Shown here: positions 35,084 to 43,376 of the stretch, piece after piece
How the letters are laid out: the number at the start of each line of letters is the position of its first letter
How positions within the stretch are numbered: the first letter of the stretch is position 1
Assembly: GCF_001307275.1 (NCBI RefSeq)
Contig: NZ_CP012831.1
Location: 5,448,501-5,512,500, forward strand
Source of the DNA: Pseudomonas fluorescens
GTDB lineage: Bacteria; Pseudomonadota; Gammaproteobacteria; Pseudomonadales; Pseudomonadaceae
Length of the DNA: 64,000 nt
Direction of reading: 5' to 3'
The notes under the pieces: model-generated
What the model was told of the DNA's origin: nothing
Seen by the model: only the letters and a program-made list of their open reading frames with translations
The model's database searches: none
Made by a program: the position numbers and the translations under genes

Positions 35084-36037
35084 TCAGTAGTCCCAATAGG
35101 CTGCTACCCAACGAAAGGCATCACCGTCGACCGCCACCCGGCCAACGGAGGGGAACGGCAGGTGAGTGGCGACCAGCAGCTCACCGGACGCCGCCGCTTC
35201 TTGCATCAGGCGGACCCGAACGCGGACCGATTCTTCAGGGTCATGCTCAAAGCCGTTGTGCCAGTCGGGGTGGTCGAAAGCGACCGGGAACAACGCATCG
35301 CCGGCGAACGTCAAGCGCTCCTCGCCGCAGGTCACGTGGACCACGCTGTGCCCTGGCGTATGGCCGCCGGTGCGCTTGACCAGCACGCCCGGAGCGACCT
35401 CGTAGGCTTGCTCGAATGTGCGCAGCTTGTCGTGGTACTCGCGCATGAATTGCTCGGCGGTGGCGCGCAGTACGTCCGGTACCGGTGAGGGCATGGAGGT
35501 GAGGGAGAAATCCGGTGCCGCCCAGAACGCTACCTCGCTAGCGGCCACGTGGATCCGCAGGTCTGGACGCAACCGGCGCTTCACCTCATCAACCAGCAGC
35601 CCACCAATGTGGTCCATGTGCATGTGGGTAATCACCACGTCGGTCACCGACGCCAGATCGATACCAGCGGCGGCAAGGCGCTTGGGAAACTGCCCGGCCC
35701 GCGGGAAACCGGGAAACTGGCCGCCGAGCCCGGCATCGACCAGTATGGTCTGCTCGCCGCTCCGTATCACCAGCACGTTCAGCGCCCAATCGAAGGCGTC
35801 CGGGCCCAGGAACATGTCCTTGAACCAGGCCGCGCGGGCAGCTGGGTCGGCATTGGTGGACATCGTTGCGGTCGGCAGGGGCAACACCCCATCGCTGACC
35901 ACCAGTACGTCGATCTCGCCAATTTTCAGCGCATAACGCGAAGGGACCAACTCCTCGTACGAGGCAGCGTGCAAGCTCATGTTTGAATCCGGATGCATTC
36001 CATCCTTTGCGGCAGGGGCGTTCAAATGTGTGGTCAT
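35084..36037 (-). CDS. Metallo-beta-lactamase-fold hydrolase
   Basis: The 317-aa protein starts at ATG 36037 (GGAG 7 nt upstream; longer frames exist to 36154 without an SD). The zinc motif HxHxDH is explicit (THMHMDHIGG), followed by the later ligands in GGHTPGHS, FAGDALFP and ATHLPFP. Length and layout fit the lactonase-like branch of the MBL superfamily rather than beta-lactamases. There is no signal peptide, so it is probably cytoplasmic. The substrate is unknown. It converges on the aminotransferase gene (55 nt between stops) and could be an unrelated neighbour. A role in siderophore or acyl-lactone hydrolysis is only speculation. Confidence 0.85.
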   Translation of the reverse strand: MTTHLNAPAAKDGMHPDSNMSLHAASYEELVPSRYALKIGEIDVLVVSDGVLPLPTATMSTNADPAARAAWFKDMFLGPDAFDWALNVLVIRSGEQTILVDAGLGGQFPGFPRAGQFPKRLAAAGIDLASVTDVVITHMHMDHIGGLLVDEVKRRLRPDLRIHVAASEVAFWAAPDFSLTSMPSPVPDVLRATAEQFMREYHDKLRTFEQAYEVAPGVLVKRTGGHTPGHSVVHVTCGEERLTFAGDALFPVAFDHPDWHNGFEHDPEESVRVRVRLMQEAAASGELLVATHLPFPSVGRVAVDGDAFRWVAAYWDY

Positions 36038-36147
36038 GGTCGTTCTCCGAAGGCTTGGCTCAAGGGCGTTGGCGAAAGCCGCCTTTCTCGGCATGAGAAA
36101 GTGGCTGTCGCTGGAGAATGAGTCTGCATCGCGCCGGACCGCGTTCG

Positions 36148-36165
36148 ATACCATACGTGGGTATG
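36148..36165. promoter_or_regulatory. Dyad upstream of the MBL gene
   Basis: ATACC (36148-36152) and GGTAT (36160-36164) form a short inverted repeat about 115 nt before the MBL start codon. It could be an operator. No adjacent regulator gene supports this. The rest of 36038-36256 shows nothing recognisable. Confidence 0.3.
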
Positions 36166-36256
36166 TTGTACAGGCGCTTTAGCGTGATGGACCCCAGCAA
36201 AAGGTATGGGCATTCAGTGAGCCGGGGAGACGACGGTACAGGCGCCATTGATGCGA

Positions 36257-36568
36257 CTGACCCACCGCCATCGCGAGCAAGCTCGCTCCCACAGGGGATG
36301 TGGGTGTTCATGGGCTTTGCATGCAACGCAGGGCCAAATTGTGGGAGCGAGCTTGCTCGCGATGGCGGCGGCACAGTCACCATCGATTTAAGCTGATCCA
36401 CCGCTTTCGCGAGCAAGCTCGCTCCCACAGGGGATCTGGGTGTTCATGAGCTTTGCATACAACGCAGGGCCAAATTGTGGGAGCGAGCTTGCTCGCGATG
36501 GCGGCGGCACAGTCACCATCGATTTAAGCTGACCCAGCGCTTTCGCGAGCCAGCCCGTTCCCACAGGA
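36257..36568. repeat. Tandem array of 136-bp units each carrying an inverted REP pair
   Basis: Unit 1 is 36257-36392 and unit 2 is 36393-36528, both 136 bp and differing at only a few positions. A truncated third unit runs from 36529 to about 36568. Each full unit begins CTGAYCCACCG, contains a REP (cgcgagcaagctcgctccca), a spacer of about 50 nt, then the inverted REP (gggagcgagcttgctcgcg), and ends ATCGATTTAAG. This is the REPIN layout of P. fluorescens with its flanks duplicated in tandem. It fills the gap between the MBL gene and the type VI locus. No coding sequence is supported here. Confidence 0.93.
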
Positions 36569-36584
36569 AAGTCAGGGGGCATGT

Positions 36585-37121
36585 TTAAGCAGGGTCATTC
36601 CAGCGCTTGAACCACCAGTGCAGCCGGGAAATCGGTTTGCCCTCGGCGTCCAGTGGGCGGCCGTCCTGGGCGTAGGCTTGGGCCGGTTCCAGCAGTTGGC
36701 CGTTGAGGTAGCGGGCTTCGACCGCCGGGTTGCCGTTGGGGTGCAGGCGGCGGTAGCGGCCGTCGCGCACACCGTCGCGATAGACCTCGGCTTCGGCCAG
36801 TTGCCCGTCGGGGAAGTAGTTGTTGGCCTCACCGTGCAGCAACCCTCGGCGATACGTGGCCTGGCGTTGCAAGCCGCCTTCGGCCGCGTAAAAACTCGCC
36901 ACGCCCTGCAATTTTCCCTTTACGAACGGCAGGACCGCCGAGACCTTGCCATTGGGGTGATACAGGGTGCTGGTGCCCTGCAGTTCACCTTGGCTGTAGT
37001 TGAGTTTTGCCTGCGGGCGTTGAGCTTCTTCGATGTGCAGCGGGCCGTCGAGCCGGCCATCGACCAGTTGCCCGTCCAGCCGGCTGTCGCCGCGTTCCAG
37101 GTCCAGTCTTTTCGTGGTCAT
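36585..37121 (-). CDS. MORN-repeat (YwqK-type) protein downstream of vgrG
   Basis: The 178-aa protein has five or so degenerate MORN-type repeats of the form Y-x2-G-x-L-x-G (NYSQGELQGTSTLYHPNG, FVKGKLQG, YRRGLLHG, YFPDGQL, YRDGVRDG, YLNGQL). No signal peptide or membrane segment is present. YwqK-type MORN proteins are sometimes annotated as antitoxins. Here it is the last gene of the tss minus operon, 13 nt after vgrG, with GGAG 11 nt before its ATG. The position suggests an immunity protein or an adaptor for VgrG-linked cargo, but nothing in the sequence proves either. Confidence 0.75.
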   Translation of the reverse strand: MTTKRLDLERGDSRLDGQLVDGRLDGPLHIEEAQRPQAKLNYSQGELQGTSTLYHPNGKVSAVLPFVKGKLQGVASFYAAEGGLQRQATYRRGLLHGEANNYFPDGQLAEAEVYRDGVRDGRYRRLHPNGNPAVEARYLNGQLLEPAQAYAQDGRPLDAEGKPISRLHWWFKRWNDPA

Positions 37122-37134
37122 CGCCGTGCTCCCG

Positions 37135-39144
37135 TCAGTTGACCTTCACCAGGCCACCCTTGATGGTCAGCATGCCGCCACCGTCCACCGTCTGTTCGGC
37201 GGCCGCCTTGTTCACCAGGCTGATGCCGGCGTCGTTGGTCAGGGTGGTGCCAGCCTTGTTTTCCAATGACGTCCCGGCCTGGTTGCTCAGGGCCGTGCCG
37301 GCTTTCTGGCTGATGGACGTGCTGGCCTGGGCTGCCAGGTCCGCGCCGCTCTTGATGGCGAAGCTGCCGCCGCTTTGCAGGGTCAGGGTGCCGCTGACCT
37401 TGATGGTCAGGTTGCCGTCCACCGTCAGGCTGTAATTGCCGGTGACCTTGTGGTCGTAGTTGCCGCCGGTGCTGTGGGTCTGGTCCGAGCCCACGGTGAC
37501 GGTGCGGGTGTCCTTCACATCGAGGCTGTCGCTGCCGGTCTGGATGGTCACGCTGCGCTTGCCTTTCTCCAGGGTGACGGTCTCGTCGCCTTCCTTCACC
37601 GTGCGGGTGCGGGCGTTTTGCACCGTGAGGGTTTCGTCATGGCCGACGGTGGCGGTGGTGTCGTTGAGCACGTTGATGTTGAAGTCCTTTTGCGCCTGGA
37701 GAAACACCTCTTCGGCGTCCTTCTTGTCTTCGAAACGCAACTCGTTGAATCCGCCGCCGCCCTTGGACGAGTTGGTCTTGATTCCGGATTGGGTCTGGTT
37801 CGCCGGCAGCGCGTAAGGCAGGGCGTTGTCGCCGTTATAGACGCAACCGGTGACCAAGGGACGATCCGGGTCGCCGTCGATGAAGGTCACGATGACTTCC
37901 TGGCCGATTCGCGGCACGAACTGCATGCCAAAACCTTTGCCGCTCCAGGGCAGGACCACGCGCACCCAGCAGGAGGAAGTCTCGTCGTTCTTGCCGGTAC
38001 GGTCCCAGGGGAACTGCAACTTGATCCGCCCGTATTCATCGGTCCAGATCTCTTCGCCGGCCTTGCCCACCACCACGGCCGTCTGGGTGTGCATGCGCGG
38101 TTTTGATGTGGTGCGGGCCGGTCGATAAGCGGTGGCCTTGGGGATCGCTTCGAAGCGATTGCGGTAGCTTTCATGGCTGGCTTCGTGGCTGACTGAGGTC
38201 ACCACCCAGTCGATATTCAGCGTCGTGTCTTCATGGCCGGCGAGGGTGAACCAATACCCCGGCACCAACCAGCGACAGTCGCTCTCGCCGACAAAACGTT
38301 TCTCCTGGCTGCGCAGGCCGTCCACCCGCTGTTTGGTCAGTGCATCACCCTGGGCCTTGGCGTTGTAGCCGCCCGGATGTTCGTACATCGAGTTGGGTCC
38401 GGCCACGGCTTCGGCCTGGCTGAAGAGCGATGTGGTCGGCGTGGTGAATTCATAATCGGTGGCTTGGTAAACCCCGGCCACCGCCTGCAGGCACACCTGC
38501 CCTGAGCGGATGCCGTGCAGTTCCCGCTCGCCCATTCCCTGCCCGAGATAATTCACAGTCGGCCCGTTGGGAATCGGTGCGAAGGCGTCGTTGCTGTCGG
38601 CCAGCACCAGGGTGTGCTTACCGGCTTCATGGCTGAAGAACCAGAAGATCCCATCTTCTTCCAGCAGTCGGGAAACGAAGGCCAGATCGGTTTCGCCGTA
38701 CTGGACGCAGTACTCCCTTGGCGTGTAACTGCCGCTGAGTTTGAGCTGGAAATCGGTAAACGCGTGGGCCTTGAAGATCGTGGTGACGATGTCCGAGGTG
38801 GCAAGGTTCTGGAACACGCGGTTATTGCTGGCAAGGCTCAGCCACCAGAGCCAGGGGCGCAGTACCAGTTGATAGCGCTCGGCGGTGGCGTCGGCGGGCA
38901 GTTGGCGGATTTCGGCGACCAGCCCATCCAGCGGGCGCAGCAGGGCGTCCTTGTGCAGCGTGGTGGTCACGTGGCTGGCGACCGCCGTGGTGAGGTCCAG
39001 CGAGGCGCCGTCGTTGATGCCGTTGAGAATGTGCGAGCCCAGGGCATTGAGGCGTTCTTCGCCGGACAGCGAGTCGGGGTAGAGCGCCGACAGCGTGGCG
39101 GCGGTGAGGGAGAGGGTGGTGTTGCTGTCGGTGGAGCGGGGCAT
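37135..39144 (-). CDS. vgrG: Type VI secretion spike protein VgrG (TssI)
   Basis: The 669-aa protein has the gp27-like N-terminal part (FVSRLLEEDGIFWFF near 170) and the gp5-like OB fold (GRIKLQFPWDR, SCWVRV, GMQFVPRIGQEVIV, DGDPDRPLVTG). A C-terminal beta-helix of repeated short blocks follows (TVGHDETLTV, SVTIQTGSDSL, repeated Q/N-x-A-G-T). It ends with LVKVN and has no obvious enzymatic extension, so cargo is probably carried non-covalently. It forms the trimeric tip of the T6SS tube. GAGGA lies about 9 nt before ATG 39144. The genes on both sides (39180-39749 and 36585-37121) are the likely cargo or immunity pair. No PAAR gene is nearby. Confidence 0.95.
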   Translation of the reverse strand: MPRSTDSNTTLSLTAATLSALYPDSLSGEERLNALGSHILNGINDGASLDLTTAVASHVTTTLHKDALLRPLDGLVAEIRQLPADATAERYQLVLRPWLWWLSLASNNRVFQNLATSDIVTTIFKAHAFTDFQLKLSGSYTPREYCVQYGETDLAFVSRLLEEDGIFWFFSHEAGKHTLVLADSNDAFAPIPNGPTVNYLGQGMGERELHGIRSGQVCLQAVAGVYQATDYEFTTPTTSLFSQAEAVAGPNSMYEHPGGYNAKAQGDALTKQRVDGLRSQEKRFVGESDCRWLVPGYWFTLAGHEDTTLNIDWVVTSVSHEASHESYRNRFEAIPKATAYRPARTTSKPRMHTQTAVVVGKAGEEIWTDEYGRIKLQFPWDRTGKNDETSSCWVRVVLPWSGKGFGMQFVPRIGQEVIVTFIDGDPDRPLVTGCVYNGDNALPYALPANQTQSGIKTNSSKGGGGFNELRFEDKKDAEEVFLQAQKDFNINVLNDTTATVGHDETLTVQNARTRTVKEGDETVTLEKGKRSVTIQTGSDSLDVKDTRTVTVGSDQTHSTGGNYDHKVTGNYSLTVDGNLTIKVSGTLTLQSGGSFAIKSGADLAAQASTSISQKAGTALSNQAGTSLENKAGTTLTNDAGISLVNKAAAEQTVDGGGMLTIKGGLVKVN

Positions 39145-39179
39145 TGAAAGTCCTCACGACTTCAAGAAAAACGCAGGCG

Positions 39180-39749
39180 TCAGCTGTAATGAGTGGTGAT
39201 GAAATTGTACGGCGCGCTTAATTCGTTCGATCGACTGAAAGGAAGGCCATGAGGGTACGTGTCTATGTTGCAGAGATAAGCGGTAAAGGACCCCTCGGCG
39301 TCGAAGACCCATGAATCACCACGGTTCAATGTCTTGTCCAGCAACTCACGATTTTTCTGGCTTGTAGCGACGACAACGACCCAGCGATTATCAGCCTTGA
39401 ACCCGTGGAGCTTGTTGACATCCCGGGTGATGGATTCCTGAAGGTTCGCACCCCCGAAATCTCCGTTTGTGCTCTCTACCTTGATTTCCACTGCATAACT
39501 CTTTCCCAGAAGAACGAAATAGAAATCCACCTTCTCTGCGCTGTAAGGCCAGGGGTAACTGATCTCCCTGACCTTGGCAGTGATCCCGTAGCCACGTTGG
39601 AGGTGGTAGGAAATCTCAACTTGGGCGGCGCTTTCCCACGGGCCGTTCGAAGTCCAGCTTTTATTGAACTGGCTGGGTGTGCCGGAGAAGTCTTGCGGAT
39701 GGACGCCAGCCGCTTGCAATACAACGTTCAAAAAGTCTCCTTCCGTCAT
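39180..39749 (-). CDS. Small PD-(D/E)xK nuclease-like protein between clpV and vgrG
   Basis: The 189-aa protein starts at ATG 39749 (GGAGA about 10 nt upstream; the frame is open to 39890 but that overlaps clpV). A restriction-endonuclease-like layout is visible: helix with Glu (PWESAAQVE), then Asp in VDFYFVLLG, then E-x-K in AVEIKVES, then a conserved-looking Q/R helix (QESITRDVNKLHG) and a hydrophobic strand (WVVVVATS). It is less GC-rich than its neighbours, which suggests acquisition. The location between clpV and vgrG makes a DNA-cleaving T6SS effector the leading idea. A stand-alone nuclease-fold protein with another role is possible. I do not recognise the exact family. Confidence 0.7.
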   Translation of the reverse strand: MTEGDFLNVVLQAAGVHPQDFSGTPSQFNKSWTSNGPWESAAQVEISYHLQRGYGITAKVREISYPWPYSAEKVDFYFVLLGKSYAVEIKVESTNGDFGGANLQESITRDVNKLHGFKADNRWVVVVATSQKNRELLDKTLNRGDSWVFDAEGSFTAYLCNIDTYPHGLPFSRSNELSAPYNFITTHYS

Positions 39750-39805
39750 GATGGCTGTCTCCGCTGAGTAAGAAGCTGTTGTAAAAGTCGGCCGGTTTAG
39801 CAGTA

Positions 39806-42349
39806 TTACTCCAACACCCACTCCGCCAACTTCCCTGTCACCTGTGTCATCAACACATTCTCGACATCCCGTGCCCCCGCCGCGCTGCATTTGGCCAACA
39901 CGGCCTTGACGATCCCGGCATCGAATTCGAACTGCTTGCCAGTCGCCGCCTTGTAACGCCCGCGCAATTTCTCCAGCTTCGCCAACACAATCCCTTCCAG
40001 CGTCGCCTCATCCAGCGGCCGGTACGCCACCACCGTCATGCGCGCCAGAAACGCCGGGCGGAACGCTTGCAGCAGCACCTTGTGCAAGGCCTCGTTGAAG
40101 GCGTCGGTGCCCAGTTGCGCCACCGGCGTGTCCAGTAGCAGTTCGGCGCCGACGTTGCTGGTGGCGAGCATCACGGTGTTCTTGAAGTCCACCACCAGGC
40201 CGGTGCCGTCTTCCATCAGGCCTTTGTCAAAGACGTTGTAGAAGGCTTCGAGCACGTCCGGGTGGGCCTTTTCGATTTCATCCAGCAACACCACGGAATA
40301 GGGTTTGCGCCGCACCGCTTCGGTGAGCACGCCGCCGCTGCCGTAGCCGACGTAGCCGGGCGGGGCGCCTTTGAGTTGGCTGACGGTGTGGGCTTCCTGG
40401 TACTCCGAGAGGTTGATGCTGATCAGGTTGCGTTCACCGCCGTACAAGGCATCGGCCAAGGCGTAGGCGGTTTCGGTCTTGCCCACGCCGGTGGGGCCCA
40501 CCAGCAGGAACACGCCGACCGGTTTCTGTGGGTCGGTGAGGCCGGCGCGGTAGGCTTGCAGGCGTTGGGCGATGGTGTTCAACGCCGTGCCCTGGCCCAT
40601 GACCCGCTGGCCCATGCGCTGGCCGAGGGTGCGCACGGCATGGGCTTCGTCGGCGAGCATCTTGCCGACCGGGATGCCGGTCCAGCCGGCGATCACGGCG
40701 GCGACGGTCTTGCTGTCCACCTGTTCGGGCACCAGCGGATCGTCCTGGCGAATGGCATCGAGGCCGGCTTCCAGGCGCAGCAGTTCGGCGGCCAGGTGGT
40801 CGATGCGGTTATCGACCTCGGTGTCGGCTTTTTCACTGTCGGCCCGTTCGCTCAGGGCCAGCAGTTCGCGCCGGGTGTCGAGCAGTTCGCGTACGGCTTC
40901 GCGCTCTTCGCCCCAGCGGGTTTCCAGCTCGCGGATGGCCTGCACATTGCTGGTCGATTCGCCCTCCAGCAGGGTGATGCGCTCGCGGTGATCCAGGCCA
41001 GTGGCCTGCTCGCGGCGCAGGCGTTCGACTTCATCCTTGAGGCTGTTCTGCCGGTGGCGCAGGCTTTCCAGCGGCGGCGGCACGTCGTGTTGACCGAGGG
41101 CGACACGGGCGCAGGCGGTGTCGAGCACGCTGATGGCTTTGTCCGGCAACTGCCGCCCGGAGATGTAGCGGTGGGACAGTTTCACCGCCTCGTGGATGGC
41201 GGCGTCCAACACTTGCACGCCGTGGTGCTGTTCCAGTTTGCTCGCCACGCCGCGGAGCATTTCCACGGCGGTGAGTTCGTCCGGTTCTTCGACCTGCACC
41301 AACTGGAAGCGGCGGGCCAGGGCCGGGTCTTTCTCGAAGTATTTTTTGTATTCCAGCCAGGTGGTGGCGGCCAGGGTGCGCAGTTCGCCCCGGGCCAGGG
41401 CCGGCTTGAGCAGATTAGCTGCATCGCTGCCGCCTTCCGCACCGCCGGCGCCGATCAGCGTGTGGGCTTCGTCAATGAACAGGATGATCGGTTTTTCGGC
41501 GCTGCGTACCGCGTCGATCACGCCCTTGAGGCGTTGTTCGAATTCGCCCTTGACCCCGGCGCCGGCCTGTAACAGGCCCAGGTCGAGGACGCGCAGGGTG
41601 ACTTCCTGCAGCGATGGCGGCACATCCCCGGCGGCGATCCGCAGGGCCAGGCCTTCCACCACGGCGGTCTTGCCGACACCCGGCGCGCCCACCAGGATCG
41701 GGTTGTTCTGCCGGCGCCTGAGCAGGATGTCGATGCACTGACGGATTTCGCCGTCGCGGCCGACGATGGGGTCGATGCGACCGTTCCGGGCGTCGGCGGT
41801 CAGGTCCTGGGTGTACTGGTCCAGCACCGGGTCCTGTTTCTGTGGCGCCTCGCCGGGCTTGGCCGGGCGCACGCCAGCGACATGCTCACGGGAGCTTTCG
41901 GTCCATTCCAATAGCTGGGCGCGCAGGGCGTCGCGGGGAATGCGCAGCAGCGACGAGGCACTGTTGAGCAGCAGGCTGCGGCGCTCATCACGGTCCAGCA
42001 GTGCCAGCAGCAACAGCCCGGAGCGAATGCTGTCCAGGCCCAACACGCTGGCCTGGACCACGGCATCTTCCAGCAGGCCGATGGTGTGCGCCGACAGGGC
42101 GGGCGTGCGGGTGCTGCCGGATTTGAACAGGTCCAGGGCCTTGTTGGTTTCCGCGGCCACCGCGTCACGTTCCAGGCCGAAACGCGGCAGCAGGCAGGCG
42201 AAGTCACCGCCCTCGATGTCGAGCAACTCCAACAGCAGGTGTTCGATTTCCACGTAGTGGTGGCTGCGCTGCATGCAGCGTTGCGCGGCCCGTTCCAGGG
42301 CGCGGCGGTTGTCCGGGTTGAGGCGTCCGATCAGGCTGGCCAGTTCCAT
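39806..42349 (-). CDS. clpV: Type VI secretion AAA+ ATPase ClpV (TssH)
   Basis: The 847-aa protein starts at ATG 42349, beginning MELASLIGRLN, the usual ClpV N-terminus, 1 nt after the tssG stop. Order: N-terminal Clp repeat domain (1-160), first AAA+ (Walker A GAPGVGKTA, Walker B ILFIDEAH), a coiled middle domain (about 400-530), second AAA+ (GPTGVGKTE, VVLLDEIEKAH) and the small C-terminal domain. It disassembles the contracted TssB/TssC sheath. Last universal tss gene of the minus operon before the variable cargo genes. Confidence 0.96.
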   Translation of the reverse strand: MELASLIGRLNPDNRRALERAAQRCMQRSHHYVEIEHLLLELLDIEGGDFACLLPRFGLERDAVAAETNKALDLFKSGSTRTPALSAHTIGLLEDAVVQASVLGLDSIRSGLLLLALLDRDERRSLLLNSASSLLRIPRDALRAQLLEWTESSREHVAGVRPAKPGEAPQKQDPVLDQYTQDLTADARNGRIDPIVGRDGEIRQCIDILLRRRQNNPILVGAPGVGKTAVVEGLALRIAAGDVPPSLQEVTLRVLDLGLLQAGAGVKGEFEQRLKGVIDAVRSAEKPIILFIDEAHTLIGAGGAEGGSDAANLLKPALARGELRTLAATTWLEYKKYFEKDPALARRFQLVQVEEPDELTAVEMLRGVASKLEQHHGVQVLDAAIHEAVKLSHRYISGRQLPDKAISVLDTACARVALGQHDVPPPLESLRHRQNSLKDEVERLRREQATGLDHRERITLLEGESTSNVQAIRELETRWGEEREAVRELLDTRRELLALSERADSEKADTEVDNRIDHLAAELLRLEAGLDAIRQDDPLVPEQVDSKTVAAVIAGWTGIPVGKMLADEAHAVRTLGQRMGQRVMGQGTALNTIAQRLQAYRAGLTDPQKPVGVFLLVGPTGVGKTETAYALADALYGGERNLISINLSEYQEAHTVSQLKGAPPGYVGYGSGGVLTEAVRRKPYSVVLLDEIEKAHPDVLEAFYNVFDKGLMEDGTGLVVDFKNTVMLATSNVGAELLLDTPVAQLGTDAFNEALHKVLLQAFRPAFLARMTVVAYRPLDEATLEGIVLAKLEKLRGRYKAATGKQFEFDAGIVKAVLAKCSAAGARDVENVLMTQVTGKLAEWVLE

Positions 42350-42350
42350 T

Positions 42351-43376
42351 TCAGGCAATCTCCGGCTGGCGAAGGCGGGTTTCGATCCGTTGCACGGCCA
42401 GGCTTGGCTGGCGTTGCAGGCCACCGTTCCAGTTCAGCCGTGGCGCTGCCTGGCGACCCAGTTGCAGCGGGCCGGCACCGCGGACCAGCAGCACCAGGGT
42501 GCAGTCCAGGTCGGGGCCGAAATACAGGGCGTAAAGGCTGGCGAGCAGCGGATGGGTCTCGCCGGTGGGCAGCAATCCGCTGGCCTGGGCCGTGCTCAGC
42601 GGGCCGAGGGTCAGGCGCACGCCGGCATGTTCGTCCCAGACCCGGGTGCCGGCCACCGCGTTGCGGCCCAGGCGCAGGTTGCGCCCGCCCGGTTGCAGGC
42701 GGCTGCGACTGGCGGGCGGGATTTCACGCCAGCCACCTTCGTAGGCACTCAGTTCCACGGGCAAGCCGAACTGCTCGCGAACAATCGCCGCGAACCCGTC
42801 CAGGGAACGCCGGCCATCGGCGTACAGCGCGGTGCAGGCCAGGACCGCCGAGTCGGGGGCGGCCTGGCGCTCCTGCAAGGCCTTGGGCAGCAGGCCGGTC
42901 AACGCTCGCAGCTGTGCGTGTACGGCGGACGCGCCTGGGGCGGTGAAACCGAGGGCGATGCGATGTTTGCGCATCACCTTGTAAAGCAGGCTGAGCAGGC
43001 GATGCTGGAACAGGTCGAGGAATTCCGCCGGGGCGTGATCCTTCGCCCGCGCTCGCTGTTGCAGCCATTCCTGGTAGGCGTAGGGCAGCGGGCCGTCCGG
43101 GCCTCCGAGGCCGAAGATCGGTGTGGTCAAGGTGGGCGGCAAGCCGGGTTCGTGGTCCAGGCTCTCGACTTCACTGGCGGCGAACAGCGGCGTCAAGGGC
43201 CCGCGCAGGCGCAAGGCTTCGGCGTGCGGCGCGGTGCCGCTGCCCAAGGGCTCGGCCTGGGGGTGTTCGCGTTCGAGCAACAACAGCGCCTGGAGCCATT
43301 CGAAGCGTTGCGGGTCGCGTCGCAGTCGCTCGCTCAGGTTCAGAGCACCAGGGGTTTGCCGGCTTGGGGTTGCCAT
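42351..43376 (-). CDS. tssG: Type VI secretion baseplate protein TssG
   Basis: The 341-aa protein belongs to the TssG/ImpH/VasB family. Recognisable segments are RFEWLQALLLLE, the FGLGGPDGPLPYAYQEWL block, the HRLLSLLYKVMRKHR block, and a C-terminal GRNLRLGRNAVAG...RVWDE stretch. It forms the baseplate wedge with TssE, TssF and TssK. Its start overlaps the end of tssF by 37 nt, which implies translational coupling, and its stop abuts clpV. Confidence 0.93.
   Translation of the reverse strand: MATPSRQTPGALNLSERLRRDPQRFEWLQALLLLEREHPQAEPLGSGTAPHAEALRLRGPLTPLFAASEVESLDHEPGLPPTLTTPIFGLGGPDGPLPYAYQEWLQQRARAKDHAPAEFLDLFQHRLLSLLYKVMRKHRIALGFTAPGASAVHAQLRALTGLLPKALQERQAAPDSAVLACTALYADGRRSLDGFAAIVREQFGLPVELSAYEGGWREIPPASRSRLQPGGRNLRLGRNAVAGTRVWDEHAGVRLTLGPLSTAQASGLLPTGETHPLLASLYALYFGPDLDCTLVLLVRGAGPLQLGRQAAPRLNWNGGLQRQPSLAVQRIETRLRQPEIA

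Noticed and set aside
36257..36568. Possible CRISPR-like repeat array
   Set aside because: The units are 136 bp with internal inverted REPs and near-identical whole units, without unique spacers. No cas genes are present.
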